From DATAES01 sp963721305 (GTDB taxonomy: Bacteria > Actinomycetota > Acidimicrobiia > Acidimicrobiales > JACDCH01): 64,000 bases of DNA. Shown piece after piece: positions 16,698 to 25,071 of the stretch. How positions within the stretch are numbered: position 1 is the stretch's first letter; each line of letters opens with the position of its first letter. Where the stretch lies: contig CAVRIR010000003.1 in assembly GCA_963721305.1 (NCBI GenBank), positions 744,001-808,000 of the forward strand, read 5' to 3'. The notes beneath the pieces were generated by a model. It was not told the origin of the DNA and did not search any database. It saw nothing but the letters and a program-made list of their open reading frames with translations. Both the position numbers and the translations under genes were made by a program.

Positions 16698-18821
16698 GTG
16701 GACAAGTTCCTCGCGTTGACGTTCGCCGGTCTGTCTACCGGAGGCATCTACGCGATCGCGGCGAGCGGGCTGGTCCTCACCTACACGACCACTGGCGTGT
16801 TCAACTTCGCGCACGGTGCGATCGGGATGCTCGGCGCGTTCATGTACTGGCAGTTGCACGTGTCGATGGGCTACCCGACGTGGGTCGCGTTCGTCGCGGT
16901 GCTGCTGGTCATCGCCCCGGCGTTCGGCATCGCGCTCGAACTGGGGATCATGCGCCGATTACAGGGGACGTCAGAAGCCACTCAACTGGTGATCACCGTC
17001 AGCCTGCTCGCGGCATCACTCGGTCTCGCGCAATGGTTCTGGCCGAACGACGAGGCCCATCCGGTGGGGCACTTCTGGGAGGGCAACAAGATCTCGGTCG
17101 GGCCGGTCAACGTGACGTGGCACTCGGCCTTCGCCTTCGCCATCGCCATCGCCATCGCCATCGGTCTGCGGCTGCTGCTGTACAGCACCCGCGCCGGAAT
17201 CACGATGCGGGCGACGGTGGACGACCGACCGTTGGTCACCCTCAACGGCGGCAAGCCCGACCGCTCGGCGCTCCTGGCTTGGGCCATCGGGTGCTCGCTC
17301 GCGGCAATCGCCGGCATTCTCGCCGCTCCTGACCAAGGGTTGTCGCCCGCTCTGGCACTCCTGATCGTCAACGCGTACGCGGCGGCCGTCATCGGGCGTC
17401 TGCGGAGTCTGCCGCTCACGTTCCTCGGAGCGATCATCCTCGGCCTCGCTGACGCGTACGGCACGGGCTACGTCAACCTCCAGAACGACTATCTCAACGG
17501 CTTCCGCTCGGCCATCCCGATCATCATCCTCTTCGTCGCGCTCATCGCATCGCCGCAGTCGCGACTGCGCGGGCACAGCGCGGTGCGGTCTCGCGAACGG
17601 ATGCCAAAGCCGACCTGGGGCAACTCGCTGGTCGCGTGCGGATGTGTCGTCGTTGGAACCGCCGTCGTGTCGACGATGGTCACCGACGCGAACGCGCTCA
17701 CGTTGACGCGTGTCTTCGCCATCGGCGTGATCGCACTCTCGTTGGTGCCGCTCGTCGGCTTCTCGGGCAACATCTCGCTCTGCCAGATGAGCTTCGCCGG
17801 CATCGGCGCGATCACGATGGCCCATCTCGGCGCCAGTGGCTCGCTGTTGGGGCTCGTCTGGGCGGCGATCGCCGCCGGGCTCGTCGGCGCGCTCGTCGCG
17901 CTTCCGACTCTGCGCCTGTCCGGGCTGTATCTCGCGCTCGCGACGGGCGCGTTCGCGGTCGTGCTCGACGAGTGGATCTTCAACCTTCCCAACTTCAACA
18001 TCGGACCGTTCGACTTCAAGCTGTTCGAGGTCGGCAGTGTTCCGGTTGCGCGGGTGCACCTCCCCTTCGTGAACCCGTCGAGCCCGAAATCGTTCCTGAT
18101 CGTTTTGGCCGTGGCGTTCTGTGCGTTCGCGCTCGTGGTCGTAGCCATTCGTCGTAGCTACTTCGGCGAGCGGTTGCTCGCCATGAAGGACAGCCCCGCC
18201 GCGTCCGCGACGCTCGGTCTGAACATCCGTCGGACGAAGCTCGTCGTGTTCGCCTTGTCCGCGGCGATGGCCGGCGTCGGAGGAGCGCTGTACGGAGCGA
18301 CCCTCGGTACGATCACGCCGGACCGGTTCAGCTTCTTCGAGAGCCTTCCATTGCTGCTGCTCGTGGTGGTCGGAGGCATCGGCTCAGCCGGCAGCGCGCT
18401 GTTCGCCGGCCTCGTGCTGTACGGCATCCCGCTCGTGTCGGTATCGGTCGTGTGGTTCGCGAACATCGGCAACGTGCTGCCCGGCGCGATGGGCATCGGT
18501 CTGGGGAAGAACCCCAACGGGGTCGTGCCCGACGTAGCCGAGCGCTTCAGTCCCTTGCGCAAGGCGACGTCGATCCTCATCGGGATGGTCGTGGTCATCG
18601 TCGCTCTCGTCGTCGCCGCGAAGCTCGAGCTCCTCGACAACTGGCCATTCGCCTTCGCGGTCACCGGTGTGATCGTGATCGCGCTGGGGATCGCAGATCG
18701 CGATCGCCTGCGGGGTGAGGAGGCCGAGGCGCTCGAATGGGTCGGCGTCGACCGCGCTTTCACTGACGACGACGTCCGCCGCATGGACGCCGAGCTGGGC
18801 CTCGAAAAGGTCGACGCATGA
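16698..18821 (+). CDS. Fused LivH-LivM ABC transporter permease
   Basis: A 707-residue protein from GTG 16698. Residues ~1-283 are a LivH-type permease (FAGLSTGGIYAIAASGLVLT; VFNFAHGAIGMLGAF). Residues ~284-304 form a basic linker (SPQSRLRGHSAVRSRERM). Residues ~305-660 are a LivM-type permease (GFSGNISLCQMSFAGIGAIT; SLPLLLLVVVGGIGSAG). A soluble tail ends LGLEKVDA. In Escherichia coli these are separate proteins; the fusion makes one chain supply both membrane halves. It starts 6 bp after the binding-protein stop and overlaps the next ATG. Confidence 0.92.
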   Translation: MDKFLALTFAGLSTGGIYAIAASGLVLTYTTTGVFNFAHGAIGMLGAFMYWQLHVSMGYPTWVAFVAVLLVIAPAFGIALELGIMRRLQGTSEATQLVITVSLLAASLGLAQWFWPNDEAHPVGHFWEGNKISVGPVNVTWHSAFAFAIAIAIAIGLRLLLYSTRAGITMRATVDDRPLVTLNGGKPDRSALLAWAIGCSLAAIAGILAAPDQGLSPALALLIVNAYAAAVIGRLRSLPLTFLGAIILGLADAYGTGYVNLQNDYLNGFRSAIPIIILFVALIASPQSRLRGHSAVRSRERMPKPTWGNSLVACGCVVVGTAVVSTMVTDANALTLTRVFAIGVIALSLVPLVGFSGNISLCQMSFAGIGAITMAHLGASGSLLGLVWAAIAAGLVGALVALPTLRLSGLYLALATGAFAVVLDEWIFNLPNFNIGPFDFKLFEVGSVPVARVHLPFVNPSSPKSFLIVLAVAFCAFALVVVAIRRSYFGERLLAMKDSPAASATLGLNIRRTKLVVFALSAAMAGVGGALYGATLGTITPDRFSFFESLPLLLLVVVGGIGSAGSALFAGLVLYGIPLVSVSVVWFANIGNVLPGAMGIGLGKNPNGVVPDVAERFSPLRKATSILIGMVVVIVALVVAAKLELLDNWPFAFAVTGVIVIALGIADRDRLRGEEAEALEWVGVDRAFTDDDVRRMDAELGLEKVDA

Positions 18822-19573
18822 GCGAGCGCGGCTCCACCCGACCGCTGTTGGAGGTCCGCGGCGTCACCGTCCGGTTCGGCGGCAACGTCGCGCTGATCAA
18901 CGTCGACCTCGAGGCGCAGCCAGGTCAGGTGACAGGGCTCATAGGCCCGAACGGTGCCGGAAAGACGACCTTGTTCAACGTGATCTGCGGACTGCAACGG
19001 CCGGACGCCGGGCTCGTTCGCATCGACGGGCGTGACGTCACGCGGCTGCTGCCGTACAAGCGGGCGCGTTCGGGGCTGGCACGCACGTTCCAGCGGCTCG
19101 AGCTGTTCACGCTCCTCGATGTCCGCAGCAACATCCGGGTGGCCGCGGACATCGAACGACGCCATCGCGGCGACAAGACGCTCGACCCCAATCGGGTTGC
19201 CGACGAGATCATCGAACGCGTTGGCTTGCAGAGCGTGGCCGACGCTCGCGTCGACCAGTTGCCGACCGGGCTGGCGCGTCTCGTCGAGGTCGGCCGCGCA
19301 CTCGCGTCTCGCCCGCGCGTCCTGCTCCTCGACGAGCCCGCTTCCGGACAGGACGAGGCAGAGACAGCCGCGTTCGCGAGGTTGCTGCGCGAGCTCGCGG
19401 TCGAGGACGGTCTCGCAGTCGTGCTCGTTGAGCACGATGTTCGGCTCGTGCTCGCGGTGTCCGACGAGGTGTGCGTCCTTGACTTCGGCCAGGTGCTCGC
19501 GGTCGGTCCGCCGGAAGAGATCCAACGCAACGAAGCTGTCATCGCCGCGTATCTGGGTGAGGGCGTCTCGTGA
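18818..19573 (+). CDS. livG: LivG-type ABC transporter ATPase with atypical signature motif
   Basis: 251 residues. Walker A is GPNGAGKT (43-50) and Walker B is RVLLLDEP (~167-174), both intact. The LivG hallmark ARTFQRLELF is present. The signature loop reads LPTGLARLVEVGRAL (~147-161) instead of the usual LSYGQQRRLEIARAL, and the D-loop reads ASGQD. Whether this is a subfamily trait or weakens one ATP site is unknown. ATG 18818 overlaps the permease stop (ATGA); its own stop overlaps the livF GTG. Confidence 0.92.
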   Translation: MSERGSTRPLLEVRGVTVRFGGNVALINVDLEAQPGQVTGLIGPNGAGKTTLFNVICGLQRPDAGLVRIDGRDVTRLLPYKRARSGLARTFQRLELFTLLDVRSNIRVAADIERRHRGDKTLDPNRVADEIIERVGLQSVADARVDQLPTGLARLVEVGRALASRPRVLLLDEPASGQDEAETAAFARLLRELAVEDGLAVVLVEHDVRLVLAVSDEVCVLDFGQVLAVGPPEEIQRNEAVIAAYLGEGVS

Positions 19574-20310
19574 GCGCGGGCGTGAGCGTGAATGACTCGG
19601 CGGCGCCGGTCGTCGATCCGATTCTGGAGCTGCGCGGCGTGCGCGCGGCGTACGAACGCATCGAAGTGCTGCACGGCGTCGATCTGTCGGTTCGTCCTGG
19701 CACGGTGTCCGCGTTGCTCGGTCCGAATGGCGCGGGCAAGACGACGACGTTGAAGGTGATCGCAGGACTCGTCGGCATGAGTGCGGGTGACGTTCGCCTC
19801 GCGGGCCGGCGCGTCAATGAGGCGCGTCCGGAAGAGCTCGCTCGGCGGGGACTGTGCCTCATCCCCGAAGGCCGCGGCATCTTCCCCAACCTCACGGTGC
19901 GCGAGAACCTGCTGGTGGCGACCTACACGGGTCATCGGCGGTCCGAGGTCGAGGGAGCCGCGTTCGCCCGCTTCCCTGCTTTGGCCGAACGTCGGAGTCA
20001 GCTGGCCGGCACGCTGTCCGGCGGCCAGCAGCAGATGCTTGCGCTCGCCCGCGGCTTGGCGTGCGATCCTGCGGTGCTGCTGCTCGACGAGCTGTCCATG
20101 GGGCTTGCGCCTTTGGTGGTGGAGGAGCTGTATGAGAACGTGGCACGCATCGCCAAGGAAGGAATCACGATTCTCGTGGTCGAGCAGTTCGCCAAGGTCG
20201 TGCTCGGCGTGGCCGACGAGGCGGCCATCATGGCGCACGGCCGGATCACGATGACCGGGCGGCCGGACGAACTGGCGGACGAGTTGAGCGCGGCATATCT
20301 CGGAGGATGA
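19570..20310 (+). CDS. livF: LivF-type ABC transporter ATPase
   Basis: 246 residues from GTG 19570. Walker A GPNGAGKT (51-58), signature LSGGQQQ (~148-154) and Walker B AVLLLDEL are canonical, with the LivF hallmarks LCLIPEGRGIFPNLTVRENL and GLAPLVVEELYENV. It pairs with the LivG-type ATPase to drive uptake through the fused permease. Four-base overlaps at both ends place it inside the operon. Confidence 0.93.
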   Translation: MSAGVSVNDSAAPVVDPILELRGVRAAYERIEVLHGVDLSVRPGTVSALLGPNGAGKTTTLKVIAGLVGMSAGDVRLAGRRVNEARPEELARRGLCLIPEGRGIFPNLTVRENLLVATYTGHRRSEVEGAAFARFPALAERRSQLAGTLSGGQQQMLALARGLACDPAVLLLDELSMGLAPLVVEELYENVARIAKEGITILVVEQFAKVVLGVADEAAIMAHGRITMTGRPDELADELSAAYLGG

Positions 20311-20678
20311 GCGAGACCATGGAGCAGAGCCCGGAACGGGTGGAGCAGTTCAAGACGGAGATCGCGGGGATGAACCTGCGCGACCCGTCGACGGCCCGCG
20401 ATCGACAGCTCCTGTGGCTCGGCATCATCTTGCTGGTCGTCGGGATCGTCGTTGCGATCTACGCGTACACGTTGTCACACGGCACCACCGACGCATTGCA
20501 GCAGCGCGACGCGATCGTCGTCGCGCTCGCCGCGGTGTGCGTCTCGATCGCCGGCGCCGCTCTGTTCGTGCGCTACTCGATCGCCCAGTTCCTCCGCTTC
20601 TGGATCGCCCGCATCACCTACGAGCAGCAGGCGCAGACCGACCGCGTCGTCGACGCCCTCAAGCAGCGCGACCAGTAG
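20307..20678 (+). CDS. Small membrane protein of the transporter operon
   Basis: A 123-residue protein with two hydrophobic helices (~residues 34-53 LLWLGIILLVVGIVVAIYAY; ~69-90 DAIVVALAAVCVSIAGAALF) flanked by charged, soluble ends, and a Gln/Glu-rich C-terminus. I do not recognise a family. ATG 20307 overlaps the livF stop, so it is translated with the transporter and may be an accessory subunit. It converges with the sulfatase gene after 11 bp. Confidence 0.65.
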   Translation: MSETMEQSPERVEQFKTEIAGMNLRDPSTARDRQLLWLGIILLVVGIVVAIYAYTLSHGTTDALQQRDAIVVALAAVCVSIAGAALFVRYSIAQFLRFWIARITYEQQAQTDRVVDALKQRDQ

Positions 20679-20689
20679 AAGATGGATCT

Positions 20690-22141
20690 CTAGAACCCGG
20701 ACGCTTCCAAGGATTTGAGGGTCGCGAAGCGGGCGCGGACGTCGTTGCGGCGGCCGGGGTCGTTGGCGAGGTTGACGAGCTCGTGCGGATCCTCTTGGAG
20801 GTCGTAGAGCTCGTGGTCCTGGTCGTCGAAGTCGGCGTCGACGTCGTACTGCTTGGCCGTCGGGTGCTTGTAGAACGGATCGTCGCCCGGCTTGCCGCCG
20901 CCGACGCCGTAGTAGCGGGCGTACTTGTAACGGCCGTCGAACATGCCGCGGATGGCGTAGCGCGTCTGTTGCACCAGCTTCGTGTGCGCGCTGTCGTGGG
21001 CGAACAGCACGTGGTCGCGCGCAACGCCGCCGAACAGGTCGATGCCCTGCATCGCGGGGTCGGGCTCGACACCGGCGACCGCGGAGATCGTCTTGGCCAG
21101 GTCGACGTGACTCGACAGCTCCGAGGTCGTCGATCCGGGTGTCGTCACGCCGGGAATGCGCACGTGCATCGGTACGCGCATGATCTCGTCGTAGACGAAC
21201 GGCCCTTTCGACCGCAGGCCGTGCGAGCCGCACATGTCGCCGTGATCCGACGTGAAGATGATCGCGGTGTCGTCCCACGCGCCGGCGTCCTCGAGCGCTG
21301 ACAGCACCACGCCGAGCGACTCGTCCGCCAGCCGGTGCAGCTCGACGTAGTAGTCGAGGTGGCGGCGCCAGGCCTCCTTGTCGGTGGGATCGATGTAACC
21401 CCAGATGCCGTGCTGCTGCGACCACCGCCACGCGCGGTGCGCGTCTGGCTTGGTGTACAGGTCGTCGTGGAAGTTCTCTGGCAGCGTGTCGACGACCGAC
21501 GGGTAGTCGCGCTCGTATGGCGGCACCGTCTCGTCTTGCTTCCAACGCGACGCCTCGAGCAGGGCCCGTGCTGCCTCGAGGGCGTCGGGGTGCAAGGCGC
21601 GCCACTCGGGCTGGTCCATCGGGAACCACATCACGTCGTGCGGGTTGACGAGCGCGACCGTGAGGAACCAGGGCTGCGAGGAGCCCACGGCGTTCGCCCG
21701 CAACCACGCCGCGGCAGAGTCCGCGATGACCGGATCGAACGCCACGCCGGTGCCCGCCCAGCCCATGAAATGACGGTCGTTGCCTTCCCAGTCGCTGTAG
21801 CCGTACGCCTCCATCGGCGGGTTCGGCCCGACGGTCAGGTGCCACTTGCCGATGTAGCTCGAGCGATAGCCGCCGTCACGTAGCACCGACCCGATGGTCG
21901 GCGTGGCGGTGTCGAGCGACACGTGGTGCTCGAAGATGCAGTTGTCGATGACACCGTGCTTGGGCACGTACTGACCGGTCATCATCGTCGCCCGCGACGG
22001 CGAGCACGGTGACGAGTGAGTCCAGTGGTTGGTGAAGTCGAGTCCCTCCGCCATGAGTCGCTCGCGCCACGGCAGCGACACCGACGACGGCAACCACGTG
22101 CGAGCGCGCTCTTGATCCGAGACGACGAGCAGGATGTTCAT
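20690..22141 (-). CDS. Cys-type sulfatase (formylglycine-dependent)
   Basis: A 483-residue protein beginning MNILLVVSDQERARTWL. The formylglycine motif C-x-P-x-R is present as C46-S-P-S-R50 within SSPCSPSRATMMTGQY; metal and substrate segments IGKWHLTVG and FTSDHGDMCGSHGL are conserved. There is no signal peptide, so it is probably cytosolic. Its ATG overlaps the stop of the upstream fadD19-type gene (ATGA), placing it under the KstR-like site at 23736. I infer removal of sulfate from steroid sulfates or sulfated side-chain intermediates; choline or aryl sulfates remain alternatives. No activating formylglycine-generating enzyme gene is in the window. Confidence 0.88.
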   Translation of the reverse strand: MNILLVVSDQERARTWLPSSVSLPWRERLMAEGLDFTNHWTHSSPCSPSRATMMTGQYVPKHGVIDNCIFEHHVSLDTATPTIGSVLRDGGYRSSYIGKWHLTVGPNPPMEAYGYSDWEGNDRHFMGWAGTGVAFDPVIADSAAAWLRANAVGSSQPWFLTVALVNPHDVMWFPMDQPEWRALHPDALEAARALLEASRWKQDETVPPYERDYPSVVDTLPENFHDDLYTKPDAHRAWRWSQQHGIWGYIDPTDKEAWRRHLDYYVELHRLADESLGVVLSALEDAGAWDDTAIIFTSDHGDMCGSHGLRSKGPFVYDEIMRVPMHVRIPGVTTPGSTTSELSSHVDLAKTISAVAGVEPDPAMQGIDLFGGVARDHVLFAHDSAHTKLVQQTRYAIRGMFDGRYKYARYYGVGGGKPGDDPFYKHPTAKQYDVDADFDDQDHELYDLQEDPHELVNLANDPGRRNDVRARFATLKSLEASGF

Positions 22142-23724
22142 TCGCTCGTGTTCGCCTTGGCGACGAGGTCTTGCGCCCACGGGTAGTCGGGCTTGCCGCT
22201 CGGGGAGCGGACGATGCTCGCGACGAGATGCAGCTCGCGAGGGATCTTGTAGCCGGCGAGCGTGGCGCGGCAGTGCGAGCTGAGCGCGTCGAGGGTCGGC
22301 GAGGTGCCTACACGGGGTTGGACGACGGCGGCCACCCGCTGGCCCCACCGCTCGTCGGTCGCGCCCACCACCAACGCATCGAAGACGTCCGCGTGTGACT
22401 TCAGAGCGGACTCGACTTCTTCGGGGAAGATCTTCTCGCCGCCCGAGTTGATGCACATCGAGCCGCGACCGAGCAGCGTGATCGTGCCGTCGTCCTCCCA
22501 CAACGCGAAGTCGCCGGCGACGACGTAACGACGTCCGTCGCTCGCGATGACAAACGTGGCCTTCGTCTTCGCCTCGTCCCTGTAGTAGCCGATCGGGATG
22601 TTGCCGCCGCGCGCCACCTTGCCGACGACACCGCTGCCCGGCGAGAGAACGTTGAGGTCGTCGTCGACCACGACCACGTCGGGCGCGGGCTTGACCGTGG
22701 GGCCGCCCTTCATGGCCGTGCCGTCCTTGGGCACCTGCGCAATGCCGTTGAAGCCGCCTTCGGACGAACCGATCGAGTCGGTGATGACGAGGTTGGGGAA
22801 GCGAGCGAAGAACCGATCCTTCACCGGCGCGGAGAACAGCGCCGCACTCGAGCTGACGGCGAACAGCGAGCTGACGTCCCATCGGTTCGGCTGCGCGTCG
22901 AGCGTCTCGATCAACGGGCGGCCCATCGCATCGCCCGTGATCATGATGGCGTTCGCCTGCTCGCGCTCGACCGTCGACCACACGTCCTCGACTTCGAACC
23001 TCGGCGTCAGCACGACCGTGTTGCCCTGGAACATCATTCCGAGCATTCCCCACTGGCACGCGCCATGCATCAGCGGGGGCAGCATGAACGAGATGATCGG
23101 GAACGCATTGGCGGCGGCCTTCTCGGCCAGTTCGGTGTCCGACTCGACCTTGTGCCCCGTGATGGCGTCGATGCCCTGCCCGAGCGCCATGAACACATCC
23201 TCCTGCCGCCAGACGACACCCTTCGGCATGCCGGTCGTGCCGCCCGTGTAGAGCATGTAGTGGTCGTCGGGCGAGCGCACGCCGAAGTCGCGCTCGGGGC
23301 TCTCGGCGTCACGGGCGGCGTCCCAGGTCTCGTCGATCGGCAGTGCGTGGTGAAGGCCGGGAAGCCGCGGCCGCACCGCGTCGAGCCGCGCCGAGAACTC
23401 CGGGTCGTAGACGACGACGGTGCAGTCGGCGTTGTCGAGCAGGTACGCGAGCTCTTCTTCGACGTACCGGAAGTTGATGTTGATCGGCACGGCGCGGAGC
23501 TTGAACGCGGCGAGCATCGCCTCGACCCAGGGCGGACCGTTGTACCCATAGATGCCGATGTGATCACCCGGGCCGACACCGAGCGCGGCGAACCGATGCG
23601 CCACTTGGTTGGCGCGACGGTCGAGCTCGCCGAAGGTGAGGTGGTCGTCGCCGACGATCAGGCCGAGCCGGTCGGGGACGCGATCAGCGACGTGTTCGAA
23701 CAGGTCGGCGATGTTGTAGGCCAT
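22138..23724 (-). CDS. fadD19: Steroid acyl-CoA ligase, FadD19 type
   Basis: A 528-residue AMP-forming ligase starting MAYNIADLFEHVADRVPDRL. The P-loop TGGTTGMPKG is at ~160-169, with PPLMHGACQWGMLGMMFQG, ITDSIGSSEGGFNG and the lysine-bearing end GYKIPRELHLVASIVRSPSG-KPDY. From memory the segments DDHYMLYTGGTTG-PKGVVWR and SINSGGEK-type loops match mycobacterial FadD19, which activates C26-oxidised sterol side chains. It begins 11 bp from a KstR-like operator and is divergent from an esterase gene. The four-base overlap with the sulfatase gene downstream makes a two-gene operon. Confidence 0.86.
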   Translation of the reverse strand: MAYNIADLFEHVADRVPDRLGLIVGDDHLTFGELDRRANQVAHRFAALGVGPGDHIGIYGYNGPPWVEAMLAAFKLRAVPININFRYVEEELAYLLDNADCTVVVYDPEFSARLDAVRPRLPGLHHALPIDETWDAARDAESPERDFGVRSPDDHYMLYTGGTTGMPKGVVWRQEDVFMALGQGIDAITGHKVESDTELAEKAAANAFPIISFMLPPLMHGACQWGMLGMMFQGNTVVLTPRFEVEDVWSTVEREQANAIMITGDAMGRPLIETLDAQPNRWDVSSLFAVSSSAALFSAPVKDRFFARFPNLVITDSIGSSEGGFNGIAQVPKDGTAMKGGPTVKPAPDVVVVDDDLNVLSPGSGVVGKVARGGNIPIGYYRDEAKTKATFVIASDGRRYVVAGDFALWEDDGTITLLGRGSMCINSGGEKIFPEEVESALKSHADVFDALVVGATDERWGQRVAAVVQPRVGTSPTLDALSSHCRATLAGYKIPRELHLVASIVRSPSGKPDYPWAQDLVAKANTSE

Positions 23725-23735
23725 CGAAGCGAGAT

Positions 23736-23749
23736 TAGAACACGTTTCA
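23736..23749. promoter_or_regulatory. KstR-type operator TAGAACACGTTTCA
   Basis: This matches TnnAACnnGTTnnA and lies in the 61-bp gap between the divergent fadD19-type and esterase genes, 11 bp from the fadD19 start codon and 36 bp from the esterase GTG. One site could control both directions. Confidence 0.82.
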
Positions 23750-23785
23750 GTTTCTTCGGACGAGCCCCGCGGGCAAGATGGGCCG

Positions 23786-25048
23786 GTGACGACGGTGTTC
23801 CTGATCGTCTCGATCGTGTGCGCGGTGTTGGTGCTCAACGCCTTCTTCCCGCGCCGGAACCCGGCCATGCTGCTTCCGAGCTTCATGAGCGCGTGGTTGA
23901 CCATCGAACTCGCCCCGTGGCTGCTGTTCTGGGAGGTCGCGGTCGTCGCCGTGTTCGGGTGGGCGGGAGCGATCGAAGGCTGGAAGGGCGCGATCGGTGT
24001 CGCGCTGGCCGCACTCGGCGCCGTCGGGCTCGTTCTGATCATGATCCGGTCGCGGCGCACCGTCGTCACCATGCGTGGCTCGATGAGTGAGCTCGATGTC
24101 TCGGGCGCGCCGCGGTTCCCGCGCTCCCACGTCCTGTTCCCGGTCCTGTTGCACCACCGCGCCGGGGTCATGACGGTGCGCAACGTCACGTTCACCGTCC
24201 ACGACTCGAAGCCGGTGAAGCTCGACGTGGTGAAGCCGATTGCGGCGAGTTCCGGTGACCGGCGCCCCGGGATCCTGCAGATCCATGGCGGCGGCTGGGT
24301 CATCGGCGACAAGCGAGAGCAGGGGATCCCGTTGCTCCGCCATCTCGCTGCCAACGGATGGGTCGGCATCAACGCCAACTACCGGCTCAGCCCCCGGGTG
24401 GCGTTCCCCGACCACCTCATCGACGTCAAGCGCGCGATCGCGTGGTACCGGGAGCACGCGGACGAACACGGTGCCGATCCGGACTTCTTATGCGTGACCG
24501 GTGGTTCGGCTGGCGGTCATCTGTGCGCGCTCGTGGCGTTGACCGCCAACGATCCCGAGTACCAACCGGGATTTGAGACGGTCGACACGACGATGCGCGC
24601 CGCGGTGCCGTTCTATGGCGTCTATGACTTGACCAATCGCAACGCGACATGGTCGAAGCTGACGGTCAATCGCTTCTTCGAGCCGGTGGTGATGAAGAAG
24701 AAGTTGCGCGACGACCCCGATGCGTTCGCGAAGGCGTCACCGATCGATCGAGTCCGGGCCGACGCGCCGCCGTTCTTCGTGGTTCACGGCGACCTCGACA
24801 CGCTCGCGCCGGTCGCCGATGCGCGTGAATTCGTCGCCCGGCTTCGTGCCGTGTCCGACGCCCCCGTGCTGTACGCGGAGATGAAGGGAGCGGAGCACGC
24901 ATTCGACGTGTTTCCGTCGTATCGCACCGCGCGCGTGATCGAAGGGATCGAGCGGTTCTTGCACTCCGTCCACGAGCAGTACCTGAGCGGACGAACCCAG
25001 GGTGAGGTGTCCGAGCGCCAGGCCGGCGAGGAGCTGGTCGAAAACTAG
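23786..25048 (+). CDS. Membrane-anchored alpha/beta hydrolase, HSL/lipase family
   Basis: A 420-residue protein from GTG 23786. Hydrophobic helices lie at ~3-20, ~38-62 and ~68-88. The soluble hydrolase domain carries the HSL oxyanion motif HGGGW (H167), nucleophile elbow GGSAGG (S241), the Asp region GDLDTLAP and the His region GAEHAFD. Members hydrolyse esters of hydrophobic alcohols; in a sterol locus steryl or steroid-acid esters are plausible. The gene is divergent from fadD19 across a shared KstR-like operator. Its stop codon (25046-25048) forms the start of the next operator. Confidence 0.88.
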   Translation: MTTVFLIVSIVCAVLVLNAFFPRRNPAMLLPSFMSAWLTIELAPWLLFWEVAVVAVFGWAGAIEGWKGAIGVALAALGAVGLVLIMIRSRRTVVTMRGSMSELDVSGAPRFPRSHVLFPVLLHHRAGVMTVRNVTFTVHDSKPVKLDVVKPIAASSGDRRPGILQIHGGGWVIGDKREQGIPLLRHLAANGWVGINANYRLSPRVAFPDHLIDVKRAIAWYREHADEHGADPDFLCVTGGSAGGHLCALVALTANDPEYQPGFETVDTTMRAAVPFYGVYDLTNRNATWSKLTVNRFFEPVVMKKKLRDDPDAFAKASPIDRVRADAPPFFVVHGDLDTLAPVADAREFVARLRAVSDAPVLYAEMKGAEHAFDVFPSYRTARVIEGIERFLHSVHEQYLSGRTQGEVSERQAGEELVEN

Positions 25049-25059
25049 AACACGTTCTA
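25046..25059. promoter_or_regulatory. KstR-type operator TAGAACACGTTCTA (perfect palindrome arms)
   Basis: An exact fit to the KstR consensus, with fully symmetric arms TAGAAC/GTTCTA. It overlaps the esterase stop codon and lies 12 bp before the GTG of the FadE gene, in whose transcript the KstR-like repressor is encoded, so autoregulation is implied. Confidence 0.85.
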
Positions 25060-25071
25060 ACCTAGGGAGCG

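Noticed and set aside
20690..22141. Choline-sulfatase assignment for the sulfatase
   Set aside because: The operon context is steroid catabolism and no choline genes are near; the substrate was left open.
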